Shown here: positions 8,895 through 17,859 of the stretch, piece after piece
Layout of the letters: the number at the start of each line of letters is the position of its first letter
How positions within the stretch are numbered: position 1 is the first letter of the stretch
Source: Boseongicola sp.
GTDB lineage: Bacteria; Pseudomonadota; Alphaproteobacteria; Rhodobacterales; Rhodobacteraceae
Reading direction: 5' to 3'
DNA length: 64,000 nucleotides
NCBI GenBank assembly: GCA_014075275.1
Contig: CP046179.1
Span: 366,501 to 430,500, forward strand
Notes under the pieces: model-generated
Databases searched by the model: none
What the model was told of the DNA's origin: nothing
Seen by the model: the letters and a program-made list of their open reading frames with translations, nothing else
Program-made: the position numbers and the translations under genes

Positions 8895-9647
8895 TCAGGT
8901 TGCACCGACGTTTACTGGTGGTGCCGGGGTGGGGACAGCGAGGTAATCTTCGACCGGGATCATTGATATTCCTTTAAGACAAAGCGCGGCCTTGTCCTGT
9001 GCGCTGAGTTCAGCGATGGCGTATTCCAATGCAGCGGCAATTGGAGCCGGGTCGCGTCCAAGGCTGGTGATATAGGGTAGCGCGGGTGTGGCTGGTGTTT
9101 GTGCGATCTCTTTGAGATCGCTTGCAAAATCGTCCCAACGGCAGATGTGTGACCAGGTGACTGCGTCCAGCGCGGCGACGTCGGCCTTGCCGGAGGCGAC
9201 GGCCTGCGCAGAGGCAAGATGACTGCCGGTGATTATGGTGCTGTCGAAAGAAAAACCATAGGAAGCCGCGAGTGATTGCGGGGCTGCCCAGCCGGATTGG
9301 GACAATGGATCGTTGACAGCAAAGCGTGCGCTTTGGCAGTCCTGAAGGGCCGCCCGGTCGTCAGACTTTCGTGCAATTACAAGGCTGTAATAGTGTCCTT
9401 CGGCGCAAGACAGGTCGTGAGTTGGGCTGGCGACAAGATTTACCCGCCCGTGAAGTCTGGTTCGGAAGGGCATGCCGCAGGTCTGGGATATCACCAGATC
9501 ATTTGCAAGCCATTGATCCCATATGTTATTTTTGCGTGTAAGCATTGGCGGTGAAGCGATGCCGATATTGTGATGGATCAACGCCCAAAGCCGGTCGTTT
9601 GCCGCCGCGGTTTCGGGGCGGTCATACATTGGCAGGCTGGCGATCAT
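8895..9647 (-). CDS. PhnD/SsuA-like periplasmic-binding-fold protein without signal peptide
   Basis: A 250-residue protein matching the phosphate/phosphonate binding-protein-like family: YSLVIARKSD, then FAVNDPLSQSG, a serine-rich loop, and the GSHLASAQAVASGKADVAALDAVTW stretch typical of PhnD-type ligand pockets. Unlike a transport receptor it has no signal peptide (it starts MIASLPMYDRPETAAANDRL), so it is probably cytoplasmic and may be an enzyme or sensor rather than a transporter subunit. Its ATG overlaps the stop of the TerB-like gene by four bases, so the two are translationally coupled. The function is unknown. Confidence 0.75.
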   Translation of the reverse strand: MIASLPMYDRPETAAANDRLWALIHHNIGIASPPMLTRKNNIWDQWLANDLVISQTCGMPFRTRLHGRVNLVASPTHDLSCAEGHYYSLVIARKSDDRAALQDCQSARFAVNDPLSQSGWAAPQSLAASYGFSFDSTIITGSHLASAQAVASGKADVAALDAVTWSHICRWDDFASDLKEIAQTPATPALPYITSLGRDPAPIAAALEYAIAELSAQDKAALCLKGISMIPVEDYLAVPTPAPPVNVGAT

Positions 9648-10084
9648 CCTTTCTTTTCAGCGCGTTGACGGGCAAATGCCGAGTCGCGATCATTGATGCC
9701 GAGCATGGGTGCGACCAGTCGCATGAGAGCGTCTTCCTCGTGGTCACGTGCGCCATCAGCCAGAACGATTTTCCACAGGCTTTCAACGACCATTGCGCGA
9801 TCATCGTAGTCGACGGCATCCTTGATGGCGCGGGTAAACCGCACAGTGTCGGGGGCTTCAGATTCCAGGGCTTCGGCTTGACTGCGCAGTTGCGAAACCT
9901 CGAAGGGTCCGAGATTATAGCGTGTTTTCAGAGCGTTATCGATTTGGTCGATTTCTACGCGCGCGTAGTCGCCATCAGTTCGGGCAATGCGAACCAAAAG
10001 CGCTGCCAACGCCAGGCGGGCGTCGTCTTCGCTAAGCGGGTCGGGGTCGGGGGCCGTCATACGGCGTAAAAGGTCACCAAACAT
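9644..10084 (-). CDS. TerB-like protein (tellurite resistance TerB / DjlA-type fold)
   Basis: A 146-residue, acidic, all-helical protein. The pattern ARLALAALLVRIARTDGDYARVEIDQIDNAL (residues 23-53), then LWKIVLADGARDHEEDALMRLVAPMLGI, is the two-repeat TerB signature, with acidic residues (DGDY, DGARDHEE) that bind metal in characterised TerB proteins. The start at 10084 (MFGDLLRRM) matches family N termini; the frame extends 17 codons upstream without a better start. No other ter gene is present, so a role in tellurite resistance should not be assumed. It is coupled to the PhnD-like gene by a four-base overlap. Confidence 0.8.
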   Translation of the reverse strand: MFGDLLRRMTAPDPDPLSEDDARLALAALLVRIARTDGDYARVEIDQIDNALKTRYNLGPFEVSQLRSQAEALESEAPDTVRFTRAIKDAVDYDDRAMVVESLWKIVLADGARDHEEDALMRLVAPMLGINDRDSAFARQRAEKKG

Positions 10085-10136
10085 ACATCCGATATAGGAG
10101 TCTTTGGGGGCAACGAAAAGTGGTGTCTGTATCACG

Positions 10137-10277
10137 TCGGTATTACGTCGGTGCCAGCGTGCGCTGATGCAGGGTTTCTTTAACTTTCAGGTAACCGGAT
10201 TTCGACGCGAAATCCGGAGAGCGAGCTGACGCCCGCTGGCCTCCGGCGGGGATATTTTTGGGCCGATAATATTCTGA
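10137..10277 (+). repeat. Composite intergenic repeat: TCGGTATTACG units, ACG-palindrome and ATATTTTTGGGCC core
   Basis: Three parts follow one another. First come near-tandem TCGGTATTACG-TCGGTGC units (10137-10155). Next is a palindrome with arms CCGGATTTCG and CGAAATCCGG around the spacer ACG (10195-10217). Last is GGCCTCCGGCGGG followed by the core ATATTTTTGGGCCGATAATA (10252-10271). The first two parts recur at 41742-41839 and the core recurs at 14892, 19053 and 34153. It lies between divergent genes. The 250 bases that follow, up to about 10520, show no gene I can support. Confidence 0.7.
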
Positions 10278-10746
10278 TGGGGTCCTGCAGCACGATATAT
10301 GCTGCTAAGTGCACAGCAATGCCACGGGGCCAGATACGTCGGGGCCATTCCTGTTTGAGGACGCTCAATGGAAAACTCGTGTCGTGTCTGAGCTTTTGGC
10401 AAATGAAATTGGATTTTTGAGTAAATCCTTTTGGCGTGATGCTGTCCGCCGATGTTCAGAATGAATTTTGTCCAACTGAACCAGAAATTCAATTGACTCT
10501 GACTGTAACCTGTCACGGCCATTGAGACAGATCGGCGTTTTCGCTTTGGCTGTGGGAGGTATTGGTCATTCAGGTATCGCTGCGAGACTTGGGCGCCATC
10601 TGCACAACGAATTGCGATGCGGCAACGTCCGACTGTATTTGTTTATGGTTGCAAAAATTTTTCTGACTGTGGTCCGTTTGTACGACAGCCAGGTGCGCGG
10701 AACTGTGCACGCTTGTCCAAAGTTTAGGACAATGCGGAGCCAGATG

Positions 10747-11262
10747 ATGACAAATCGCGCAATTTCAATGAACCCAATCTATCGGCGCTTGCGGATATCA
10801 CAGCTTGCGGCACGCATATTCTGGTGCGTTCTTTCTGTAGTTGTATGGACGAGTAGTTGCGGCGCAGAGGGTTGGCCATCAATTTATGCAAAGCAAAGCG
10901 TCCGCCTTCCCGAAACTATTCTGGTCCCTATGAAACTATTTCGGGAGGAACCGGGATACAGCGGTTGGATTCTGACTTACCAAAACACACCCAGTGGAGA
11001 AGAAACACCTGACCGGGAACACCAATCCAGAAGTGTAACCGTTCGCAATTCTCAAGGTGAGTTGACGACTGCACAGATCAGTTGGGAGATATTGCGAACA
11101 AGTAATGATAAATGCGAAACTCACGCCGATGAGCAATGCTTTGACAGTATCCGGATTTTAGAGGTGCCAGAAGGGTTTCTTACGACCCCGGGATTTGGAG
11201 ATGTACCAGGGGGCCAAGGACTCAGATTGTTCATCGTCCCAGCCGCCGCCGCTGGAATGTAA
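10747..11262 (+). CDS. Secreted protein of unknown function
   Basis: About 171 residues. I chose the ATG at 10747 because GGAG lies seven bases upstream; the frame is open further 5' but without a convincing start. Residues 13-42 form a probable signal peptide: basic (RRLR), hydrophobic (FWCVLSVVVW), then a Cys-Gly-Ala-Glu cleavage region. The mature part has a Cys pair (DKCETHADEQCFD) and ends in a small hydrophobic tail (FIVPAAAAGM). I recognise no domain. Base composition is more AT-rich than in neighbouring genes, as for the next gene, suggesting the pair arrived together. Confidence 0.6.
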   Translation: MTNRAISMNPIYRRLRISQLAARIFWCVLSVVVWTSSCGAEGWPSIYAKQSVRLPETILVPMKLFREEPGYSGWILTYQNTPSGEETPDREHQSRSVTVRNSQGELTTAQISWEILRTSNDKCETHADEQCFDSIRILEVPEGFLTTPGFGDVPGGQGLRLFIVPAAAAGM

Positions 11263-11289
11263 ATGTAGTCCATAGGGAGCGGCATCAGT

Positions 11290-12312
11290 TTGACTTCGAA
11301 AAAGAGACCCAAAGTGAAGCCCAAAGAGCAGAAAACTGGAGCGACCTCGGAAACTTTGGCACTAAGTCATAAGGAAATAGCTGACGTTATTTTTAGAGAG
11401 ACGCTCGCGTTCCAGCGCAGAGACTACTCTGCGTGGCAAGACTGCTGGGTGCATGAAGAACGAACTCAAGACGTTTATATTTCATCCACGGCGGGACTGA
11501 GTGCGTTGCGCGGCTGGACAGCAATTTCAACGAATATGAAAAAATTCTTCGACGATGACCGTTGGTCAGAGATTGATGAATTTGGCCAGGAAAACCTTTG
11601 CGTCAGCGAAAGTGGCGATATGGCTTGGGCGGTATATGACGGTTGGGCCCGGTTTCGGGACGGTGGCAGAGCCCATACTTATGAAACGCGCATTCTAGAG
11701 AAGCTCAACGGATGCTGGAAAATTGCTTATTCGTCTTTCGCAATTAGGCAGGGAGGCGCGGCCATTGGATTATCAGTGAGTTTGGACGGAGAGGGAAGAA
11801 TTGTTGCATCCAACGAAGTGAGCTTGGCGGCCCTGAAGACGCACCCACATCTTACCGTATCGGCTGGCAAACTTCGTGCGCGACGATTGAGTTGGGACAA
11901 AAACTTACAACGGGCTATCTCTGACGCCGCTCGGCACCACGGCTTTTTTGAAACTCATAAATATGAAATTCAGATGGGAAGATCGCCCGTTTATCCTGTC
12001 ATTCTAGGTCAATCCGACGATGGTGGCGTGGCAGTCGTGCACTTCTCGATCAAAGACGGCGTAACGAACATCAGGATCGATGCAGACGACTTTTTGGAGC
12101 GTCGTCTCCGGTATGCTCAGGTGGTTTTTGGCCTGTCAGATGGTCAAATCCGCATTGCCAGGCACATCGCTATGGGAGACAGCCTTAGAAGGCTTTCACT
12201 CAAGCTCGACATTAGTTCAAACACGGCGCGCACCCATTTGACTCGCATGTATGAGAAAACCGGGGTTAATTCCCAGGCTGCTCTGGTGAGATTGCTTTTA
12301 AGCGTTGGGTGA
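11290..12312 (+). CDS. SnoaL/NTF2-like domain fused to LuxR-type DNA-binding regulator
   Basis: A 340-residue protein starting at TTG 11290, ten bases after AGGGAG; a GTG at 11314 is the alternative. Residues 27-150 look like a SnoaL/NTF2-type domain (ADVIFRETLAFQRRDYSAW, then DMAWAVYDGWARFRDG, ILEKLNGCWKIAYSSFA). Residues 155-270 resemble the PAS-like middle of some LuxR regulators (LDGEGRIVASNEVSLAAL, GKLRARR). Residues 275-338 are a LuxR/GerE helix-turn-helix: FGLSDGQIRIARHIAMGDSL, then LDISSNTARTHLTRMYEKTGV. The NTF2 fold may bind a small ligand that controls transcription. The AT-rich composition matches the gene before it. A cytoplasmic regulator; targets are unknown. Confidence 0.78.
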   Translation: MTSKKRPKVKPKEQKTGATSETLALSHKEIADVIFRETLAFQRRDYSAWQDCWVHEERTQDVYISSTAGLSALRGWTAISTNMKKFFDDDRWSEIDEFGQENLCVSESGDMAWAVYDGWARFRDGGRAHTYETRILEKLNGCWKIAYSSFAIRQGGAAIGLSVSLDGEGRIVASNEVSLAALKTHPHLTVSAGKLRARRLSWDKNLQRAISDAARHHGFFETHKYEIQMGRSPVYPVILGQSDDGGVAVVHFSIKDGVTNIRIDADDFLERRLRYAQVVFGLSDGQIRIARHIAMGDSLRRLSLKLDISSNTARTHLTRMYEKTGVNSQAALVRLLLSVG

Positions 12313-12428
12313 GAGCAAAGTGCAGAGCCCGAAGCAGAGACAAGCGGAGATTTAGACTATTTTGCAGCATCCGATAGTATGGCCTCAAAGGCGGCGCTCA
12401 CAAATATATGCAGTAAGGTCTTGCCGAG

Positions 12429-14072
12429 TTAGACTAACCGCGACACCTCAATCGCCGCTTTCACGAAATCCCTGAACAGTGGATGCGGCGCAAAGGGTTT
12501 GCTTTTCAGCTCAGGGTGGAACTGGACGCCGATAAACCAAGGGTGGTCTTTCCATTCGACGATCTCGGGCAGGCGGCCGTCGGGGGACATGCCGGAGAAG
12601 CATAGGCCCTGGGCTTCCAATTGTTTGCGGTATTTTGTGTCGACTTCATACCGGTGGCGGTGGCGTTCTTCGATGACGGTGTCGCCGTAGACTTCCGCCA
12701 CTTTTGAGCCTTCGGTCAGGTTGGCGGTGTAGGAGCCCAGACGCATGGTGCCGCCTTTGTCGTCGTCGACTTTGCGACGGGCGACGTGGTTGCCCTGGAT
12801 CCATTCTTTCAGGTGGTAAACCACGGGTTCGAAACGTTTTTTACCGGCCTCGTGGTCAAATTCTTCGCTGCCAGCCTCTTCGATCCCGACCATGTTTCGC
12901 ATCGCCTCGATCACGGCGAGCTGCATGCCCAAACAAATGCCCAGATAGGGGATTTTGCGGGTGCGGGCGAATTCGGCTGCCTTCAGCATGCCCTCGGTGC
13001 CGCGTTCGCCGAAACCTCCGGGGACCAAAATTGCGTGGAAGCCTTCGAGGTAGGGGGCCGGGTCTTCGCGTTCGAATATTTCGCTGTCGATCCATTCGGC
13101 TTTGACGCGGGTGCGGTTGGCCATGCCGCCGTGGGTCAGGGCCTCGGCGATGGATTTATAAGCGTCTTCAAGCTGGGTGTATTTGCCGACGATGGCGACT
13201 TTGATCTCGCCTTCTGCGTTATGGATGCGGTCCTGGACGTCGTGCCAGCGGGCAAGGTTCGGTTTCGGGGCGGGGGCAATGCTGAACGCATCGAGGACGG
13301 CCTGGTCGAGGCCCTGAGCGTGGTAGGCCAGCGGGGCTTCGTAGATGGATTTGAGATCGGGGGCGGCGATGACGTCTTCTTTGCGGACGTTGCAGAAAAG
13401 TGCGATTTTCTCGCGTTCCTTTTCGGGGATTTCGACGTCGGAGCGGCAGACCAGGACGTCTGGTTGCAGGCCAATGGAGCGGAGTTCTTTGACGCTGTGC
13501 TGCGTGGGTTTGGTTTTGAGTTCACCGCTGGCGGCCATCCACGGCAAAAGCGTCAGGTGCATGAAGATGCACTGGCCGCGCGGTTTGTCCTGAGCGAACT
13601 GGCGGATGGCTTCGAAGAATGGCAGGCCTTCGATGTCGCCGACTGTGCCGCCGATTTCACACAGCATGAAATCGACTTCGTCGTCGCCGATGTGGATGAA
13701 ATCTTTGATCTCGTTGGTGACGTGGGGGATGACCTGAATGGTTTTGCCCAGGTAATCGCCGCGCCGTTCCTTTTCGAGCACGGTGGAATAGATGCGCCCG
13801 GACGACACGCTGTCGGTGCCGCGCGCATGCACGCCGGTGAAACGTTCGTAATGGCCAAGGTCGAGGTCGGTTTCAGCGCCATCATCGGTGACGAAAACCT
13901 CGCCGTGTTCAAACGGGCTCATCGTGCCGGGGTCGACGTTCAGGTAGGGGTCAAGTTTTCTGAGGCGGACGGTGTAGCCGCGGGCTTGCAACAGGGCCCC
14001 GAGGGCGGCAGACGCAAGGCCTTTTCCAAGCGATGACACCACACCGCCGGTGATAAACACATACCTTGCCAT
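12429..14072 (-). CDS. pyrG: CTP synthase
   Basis: A 547-residue enzyme converting UTP to CTP with ammonia from glutamine. The N-terminal amidoligase domain opens [21 protein letters not shown] with its P-loop, followed by [40 protein letters not shown]. The C-terminal class I glutaminase (from about residue 290) has the nucleophile Cys in LGICLGMQ and the His/Glu partners in VQFHPE. The start at 14072 gives the normal family length; the open frame continues 23 codons upstream. secG lies 244 bases upstream on the same strand, the usual proteobacterial neighbourhood. Very firm. Confidence 0.97.
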   Translation of the reverse strand: MARYVFITGGVVSSLGKGLASAALGALLQARGYTVRLRKLDPYLNVDPGTMSPFEHGEVFVTDDGAETDLDLGHYERFTGVHARGTDSVSSGRIYSTVLEKERRGDYLGKTIQVIPHVTNEIKDFIHIGDDEVDFMLCEIGGTVGDIEGLPFFEAIRQFAQDKPRGQCIFMHLTLLPWMAASGELKTKPTQHSVKELRSIGLQPDVLVCRSDVEIPEKEREKIALFCNVRKEDVIAAPDLKSIYEAPLAYHAQGLDQAVLDAFSIAPAPKPNLARWHDVQDRIHNAEGEIKVAIVGKYTQLEDAYKSIAEALTHGGMANRTRVKAEWIDSEIFEREDPAPYLEGFHAILVPGGFGERGTEGMLKAAEFARTRKIPYLGICLGMQLAVIEAMRNMVGIEEAGSEEFDHEAGKKRFEPVVYHLKEWIQGNHVARRKVDDDKGGTMRLGSYTANLTEGSKVAEVYGDTVIEERHRHRYEVDTKYRKQLEAQGLCFSGMSPDGRLPEIVEWKDHPWFIGVQFHPELKSKPFAPHPLFRDFVKAAIEVSRLV

Positions 14073-14316
14073 GAAACGGAAACTCCCCCGTGAATGTCTG
14101 CCTGTCGCTGCGGTTCGGTGGGCCCGAATCTGCACCATCACGGGATTTAAGTCTTAGGGGATTCGGGGGTGCTTGCCAACAGGTGGACGCAACATATTGT
14201 GAAAAAGATACGCTGCAACCAAGGTGTTGTGTGTGAGGGAGGCAGTGCAACGGCGGGGCGGGCCCGCCGTATTAGGGGTCTTTCAGTTGCGCGTGCCTTG
14301 TTTCGGGCGGCGCGAA

Positions 14317-14691
14317 TTACTCGGCGCGTGGCAGCTCCAGACCGCCTGCACCAGTGTCACCTGGAAGCGACGGCAATAGAGCGTCGCCAGATGGCACCTC
14401 ACCCGGAGCCGTTACGCCGCTGGGTGTTTCTATGCCCAACCTGTCAAGGACAGAGCCGCTGGCAGAATTCTGCGCTGCAATCACGGTCAGAGTGATCGAC
14501 GTGCCGATGAAGGCAATTGCCAGAAGCCAGGTTACTTTGCCCAAAGCCGTCGCCGCACTGCGAGCATTCACAAGGCCGCCACCGCCACCACCGCCAAGCC
14601 CAAGTCCGCCGCCTTCGGAACGCTGAAGAAGCACGCAGCCGATAAGGCAAAGCGCGAGGATCAGGTGAATGACAAGGACGATGGTTTCCAT
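14317..14691 (-). CDS. secG: Preprotein translocase subunit SecG
   Basis: A 124-residue inner-membrane subunit of SecYEG. Two membrane helices (VLVIHLILALCLIGCVLL, residues 4-21, and VTWLLAIAFIGTSITLTVIAA) flank the diagnostic glycine-rich cytoplasmic loop, here RSEGGGLGLGGGGGGGL. The tail after helix 2 is long and Pro/Gly-rich, as in alphaproteobacterial SecG. The start at METIVLVIHL (14691) is the family start. It precedes pyrG on the same strand. The 14073-14316 gap holds nothing I can identify. Confidence 0.95.
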   Translation of the reverse strand: METIVLVIHLILALCLIGCVLLQRSEGGGLGLGGGGGGGLVNARSAATALGKVTWLLAIAFIGTSITLTVIAAQNSASGSVLDRLGIETPSGVTAPGEVPSGDALLPSLPGDTGAGGLELPRAE

Positions 14692-14833
14692 CTGGCCGGT
14701 CCGTGGTTGGTTGAACGGCTGGTATGTATTCGAGGGGTGGCGGCGGCGCAAGGGGTGAGTGCCGGGGAATTGATTGTGGGAGCTATTTCAACCGGCGCAC
14801 ATGCATCAAGGCAACGATGCGTGATTTGAGCGA

Positions 14834-14913
14834 CGGATTTCCACACGAAATCCGGGGTGCGCGCGTTCCGCACGCATGCCTTCGGCGAGGATATTTTTGG
14901 GCCAATAATATGT
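14834..14913 (+). repeat. Intergenic repeat with palindrome and ATATTTTTGGGCC core
   Basis: A palindrome with arms CGGATTTC and GAAATCCG (14834-14854, spacer CACAC) is followed by GCCTTCGGCGAGG and the core ATATTTTTGGGCCAATAATA (14891-14910). It is the same layout as 10195-10271 but with a changed spacer. It lies in the gap between ppk and secG. Confidence 0.65.
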
Positions 14914-14963
14914 GTGACTAGTCAATAGCTTGGCCAGGCGAGTTACCAGACGGTGAGGGTCGA

Positions 14964-17141
14964 TTAGTCTTCGCTATGGGCCAGTTTTGGAACGTCGCTG
15001 GCCCCAGCTGAGCCACGCCCCGAAAGCGAGGGGTTTTCCATGAAGAAGCGGTGGCAGTTGAACGGGTGTTCGTCTGCCGATGGATCTGGGCGATGGAATG
15101 TGCCGTCAGGGGCAAGAATCCAGCTTTGGGCGACGTCGGCCAGGTTGGCGGCCATGATCTGGCTGACGATCTGGGCTTTGACCGTCGGATTGGTTGCTTC
15201 GACCAGAGTTTCGACGCGGCGGTTCAGGTTTCGGCCCATCCAGTCAGCGGACGAGATGTAAACACGCGCTTTTTTGTGCGGCAGGCCGTGGCCCGCGCCG
15301 AAACAGACGATGCGGCTGTGTTCCAGGAAGCGACCGACAATGGATTTGACCCGGATGTTTTCGCTGAGGCCTTTGATGCCGGGGCGGATGCCGCAGATGC
15401 CGCGCACCACGAGGTTGATCTTCACGCCCGCCTGACTGGCGATATAAAGCGCGTCGATCACGTCGGGTTCGATGATCGAGTTCATCTTGGCCCAGATTTC
15501 GGCTGGTTTGCCTTCCAGCGCGTATTCGGCTTCTTCGGCAATGCGTTCCAGAAGCGTGTTTTTCAGGCTGATGGGGGAGATCGACAGGTTTTCCATGCCT
15601 TCAGGCTGGGCGTAGCCCGAGAGGTAATTAAAGACCTTGGTGGCGTCGCGCCCAAGTGCTGCGTCGCAGGTGAAGAGGCTGAGATCGGTGTAAATCTTAG
15701 CAGTGATGGGATGATAATTGCCGGTGCCGAAGTGGGTGTAGGTGACCAACTCGCCACCTTCGCGGCGCACCACGGTCGAAATTTTGCAGTGGGTTTTGTA
15801 GTTCAGGAACCCATACACGACATGGGCGCCTGCGCGTTCCAACATCCGGGATTGTCGGATGTTGGCAGCCTCATCAAAGCGGGCTTTGAGTTCCACCAGT
15901 GCGGTGACGGATTTGCCTTCTTCGGCGGCTTCGCTGAGCGCCGAGACGATCGGGCTGTTGTGCGAGGTGCGGTAGAGTGTCTGCTTGATGGCCACAACAT
16001 TGGGATCAACGGCGGCCTGTTTCAGGAACCGCACCACCATGTCGAAGGTCTCGTAGGGGTGGTGCAGCAACATGTCCTTTTGGCGGATCGCGGCGAACAT
16101 GTCGCCGTCGTGGTCCTGCACGCGTTCGGGCACGCGGGGTTGGAATGAAGGCCAGAGAAGGTCGGGGCGGGCGTCGAGGACGAGTTCCTTGAGGTCGGCG
16201 AGGCCGATCATGCCGCCAAGTTCGATGACTTCTTCTTCGTCTACGCCAAGTTCTTTCATGATCACATTGCGCAGACCCTTGGGCGCGCCTGCGGACAGGG
16301 TGAGGCGCACGGCTTCGCCGCGGCGGCGACGTTTCAGGGCGACCTCAAACTCGCGGACCAGATCTTCGGCTTCGTCTTCGACTTCCAGATCGCTGTCCCG
16401 CAACACCCGGAACGAGCAGTTGGCGGTCATTTTGTAACCGGGAAAGAGCTTGTCGAGGTGTTGCAGCAGCAGTTCTTCCAGCGGCAGGAAGCGGTGGGCG
16501 CCGTCGGGGGCAGGCAGGGCGATAAAACGGTCGATCTGGTGCGGGATCGGCAGCAACGCTTGCAGTGGACGTTTGTCGGATTTGCGTTGCAGTTGCAGGG
16601 CCAGCGAATAGCCGGTGTTCGGGATGAACGGGAACGGGTGCGCAGGGTCGATGGCCAGCGGCGACAGGATTGGGAAGACTTGGGTCAGAAAGGCATGGGC
16701 GCAGTGTTCTTTGTCTTCTTTCGAAAGGTCATCGCCGGTCAACAGGTCAATGCCGTTTTCGCGCAGCTCGGCGTTCAGGCTGCTCCAGGCGTCTTGTTGG
16801 CGATTCAAAAGGTTGCGGGCGTTTTCGTTGATCAGGACAAGCTGTTCGGCCGGGGTCAGACCATCGGCGGCGGGGGTGGTATTCCCCGCATGGGCCAGTT
16901 CGCGCAAGCCCGCGACGCGGACTGTGTAGAACTCGTCAAGGTTGGTGGCCGAGATCGATAGGAAACGCAGGCGCTCTAACAAGGGGACGCGGGGATTTTC
17001 GGCTTCTTCCAGCACGCGCCAGTTGAACGCAAGCCACGACAATTCGCGATTAAAAAAGCGGTCAGGGCCTTCGAGGGTGACACCCTTGAGGTCTTGGGCC
17101 TCCGGAAAGGGGGCTTTGAGGAAATTGGTTGAAACAGTCAT
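14964..17141 (-). CDS. ppk: Polyphosphate kinase 1
   Basis: A 725-residue PPK1 making inorganic polyphosphate from ATP. Domain landmarks in order are FFNRELSWLAFNWRVLEEA (N domain), LRFLSISATNLDEFYTVRVAG, the head domain, YETFDMVVRFLKQAAVDPNVVAIKQTLYRT, the phosphoryl-accepting HxK motif in NYKTHCKISTVVRREGG, HFGTGNYHPITAKIYTDLSL, and the second HxK motif in LPHKKARVYISSADWM near the C terminus. The length and all motifs are complete. Downstream on the same strand lies a repeat element and then secG; upstream, 42 bases away, is the Hda-like gene. Confidence 0.97.
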   Translation of the reverse strand: MTVSTNFLKAPFPEAQDLKGVTLEGPDRFFNRELSWLAFNWRVLEEAENPRVPLLERLRFLSISATNLDEFYTVRVAGLRELAHAGNTTPAADGLTPAEQLVLINENARNLLNRQQDAWSSLNAELRENGIDLLTGDDLSKEDKEHCAHAFLTQVFPILSPLAIDPAHPFPFIPNTGYSLALQLQRKSDKRPLQALLPIPHQIDRFIALPAPDGAHRFLPLEELLLQHLDKLFPGYKMTANCSFRVLRDSDLEVEDEAEDLVREFEVALKRRRRGEAVRLTLSAGAPKGLRNVIMKELGVDEEEVIELGGMIGLADLKELVLDARPDLLWPSFQPRVPERVQDHDGDMFAAIRQKDMLLHHPYETFDMVVRFLKQAAVDPNVVAIKQTLYRTSHNSPIVSALSEAAEEGKSVTALVELKARFDEAANIRQSRMLERAGAHVVYGFLNYKTHCKISTVVRREGGELVTYTHFGTGNYHPITAKIYTDLSLFTCDAALGRDATKVFNYLSGYAQPEGMENLSISPISLKNTLLERIAEEAEYALEGKPAEIWAKMNSIIEPDVIDALYIASQAGVKINLVVRGICGIRPGIKGLSENIRVKSIVGRFLEHSRIVCFGAGHGLPHKKARVYISSADWMGRNLNRRVETLVEATNPTVKAQIVSQIMAANLADVAQSWILAPDGTFHRPDPSADEHPFNCHRFFMENPSLSGRGSAGASDVPKLAHSED

Positions 17142-17183
17142 TTCACCGCCGAGTACTGGTTAATCTTGACGTCAAGATGACGT

Positions 17184-17858
17184 TTATCGCGCGTTTCTGT
17201 GCATTTTGTCCAGTGTGGCTTGGGCCAGCGGGCGGGTGATGGCGCGTTTTTCCGCGAGCGCCGCGGCATCGAGTTCGGCAACCAAGGTGCGAATGGCAGC
17301 AAAGCTGCGTTCGGTCCGGGTGATGAGCCATGGGATCAGGTTGGGGGATACCGCAAGTTGCCGGTCGGCAAAGAGTTTGACGATGACGGCGTTCAAAAGC
17401 GCGTCGTCGGGTAGATCGATTTTCGTGACATCGGTGGCGGACATGCGGCTTTTGAGATCGGGCAGAGTGATGGGCCAGCGTGCGGGTGCTTCAGAGGCGG
17501 TTAAGAGGAAGGGCAGCCGTTGCGCGGCGTGGTGGTTGTGGAGGTGGAAAAGGGGTTCTTCCGCGCTTGATGGGATTTGATCGGCGTCGTCGAGGGCGAT
17601 TGGCGTGGTGATCTCGGCGACGTTGACGGTCGTGAGGTCGGCAGGACTGATGAGTTTGGCGTTTTCGGCTTCGGCCCAGACGTGGGCGAGGTGGGTTTTG
17701 CCAGCGCCAGCCGGGCCGATGAGGGTCAGCTTTCCATTGGGCCAGGTCTGCGTTGTGTCGAGGCGCGCGACGGCCAGCGCATTGGCGGTGGAGACGAAGA
17801 AGTCACCGCGCCCAAGTGCGGGACGCACGGGCAGTTCGAAGGTTAGTTGCTGGGGCAT
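17184..17858 (-). CDS. DnaA-related AAA+ ATPase, Hda/HdaA-like replication regulator
   Basis: A 224-residue protein starting MPQQLTFELPVRPALGRGDFFV, the N terminus typical of alphaproteobacterial HdaA, whose QLTFEL-type motif contacts the beta clamp. It has a Walker A-like loop GPAGAGKTHLAH, a DDAD Walker B-like stretch and a C-terminal AAA lid, but no DnaA DNA-binding domain. Hda stimulates ATP hydrolysis by DnaA to prevent re-initiation of replication. The start at 17858 lies one base after the stop of the upstream AI-2E-type gene. This pairing of a PerM-type protein with HdaA is common in Rhodobacterales, from family knowledge. Confidence 0.85.
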   Translation of the reverse strand: MPQQLTFELPVRPALGRGDFFVSTANALAVARLDTTQTWPNGKLTLIGPAGAGKTHLAHVWAEAENAKLISPADLTTVNVAEITTPIALDDADQIPSSAEEPLFHLHNHHAAQRLPFLLTASEAPARWPITLPDLKSRMSATDVTKIDLPDDALLNAVIVKLFADRQLAVSPNLIPWLITRTERSFAAIRTLVAELDAAALAEKRAITRPLAQATLDKMHRNAR

Positions 17859-17859
17859 G

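Noticed and set aside
10187-10522. Minus-strand open frame of 111 codons upstream of the secreted unknown
   Set aside because: Its C-terminal part is simply a translation of the repeat element at 10195-10271, and the start has no ribosome site.
12786-14036. Long plus-strand open frame of over 400 codons opposite pyrG
   Set aside because: It is antisense to a complete, highly conserved CTP synthase; codon bias in GC-rich genes commonly opens such frames, and it matches no family.
15051-16148. Long plus-strand open frame opposite ppk
   Set aside because: Antisense shadow of polyphosphate kinase, with no ribosome site or recognisable domain.
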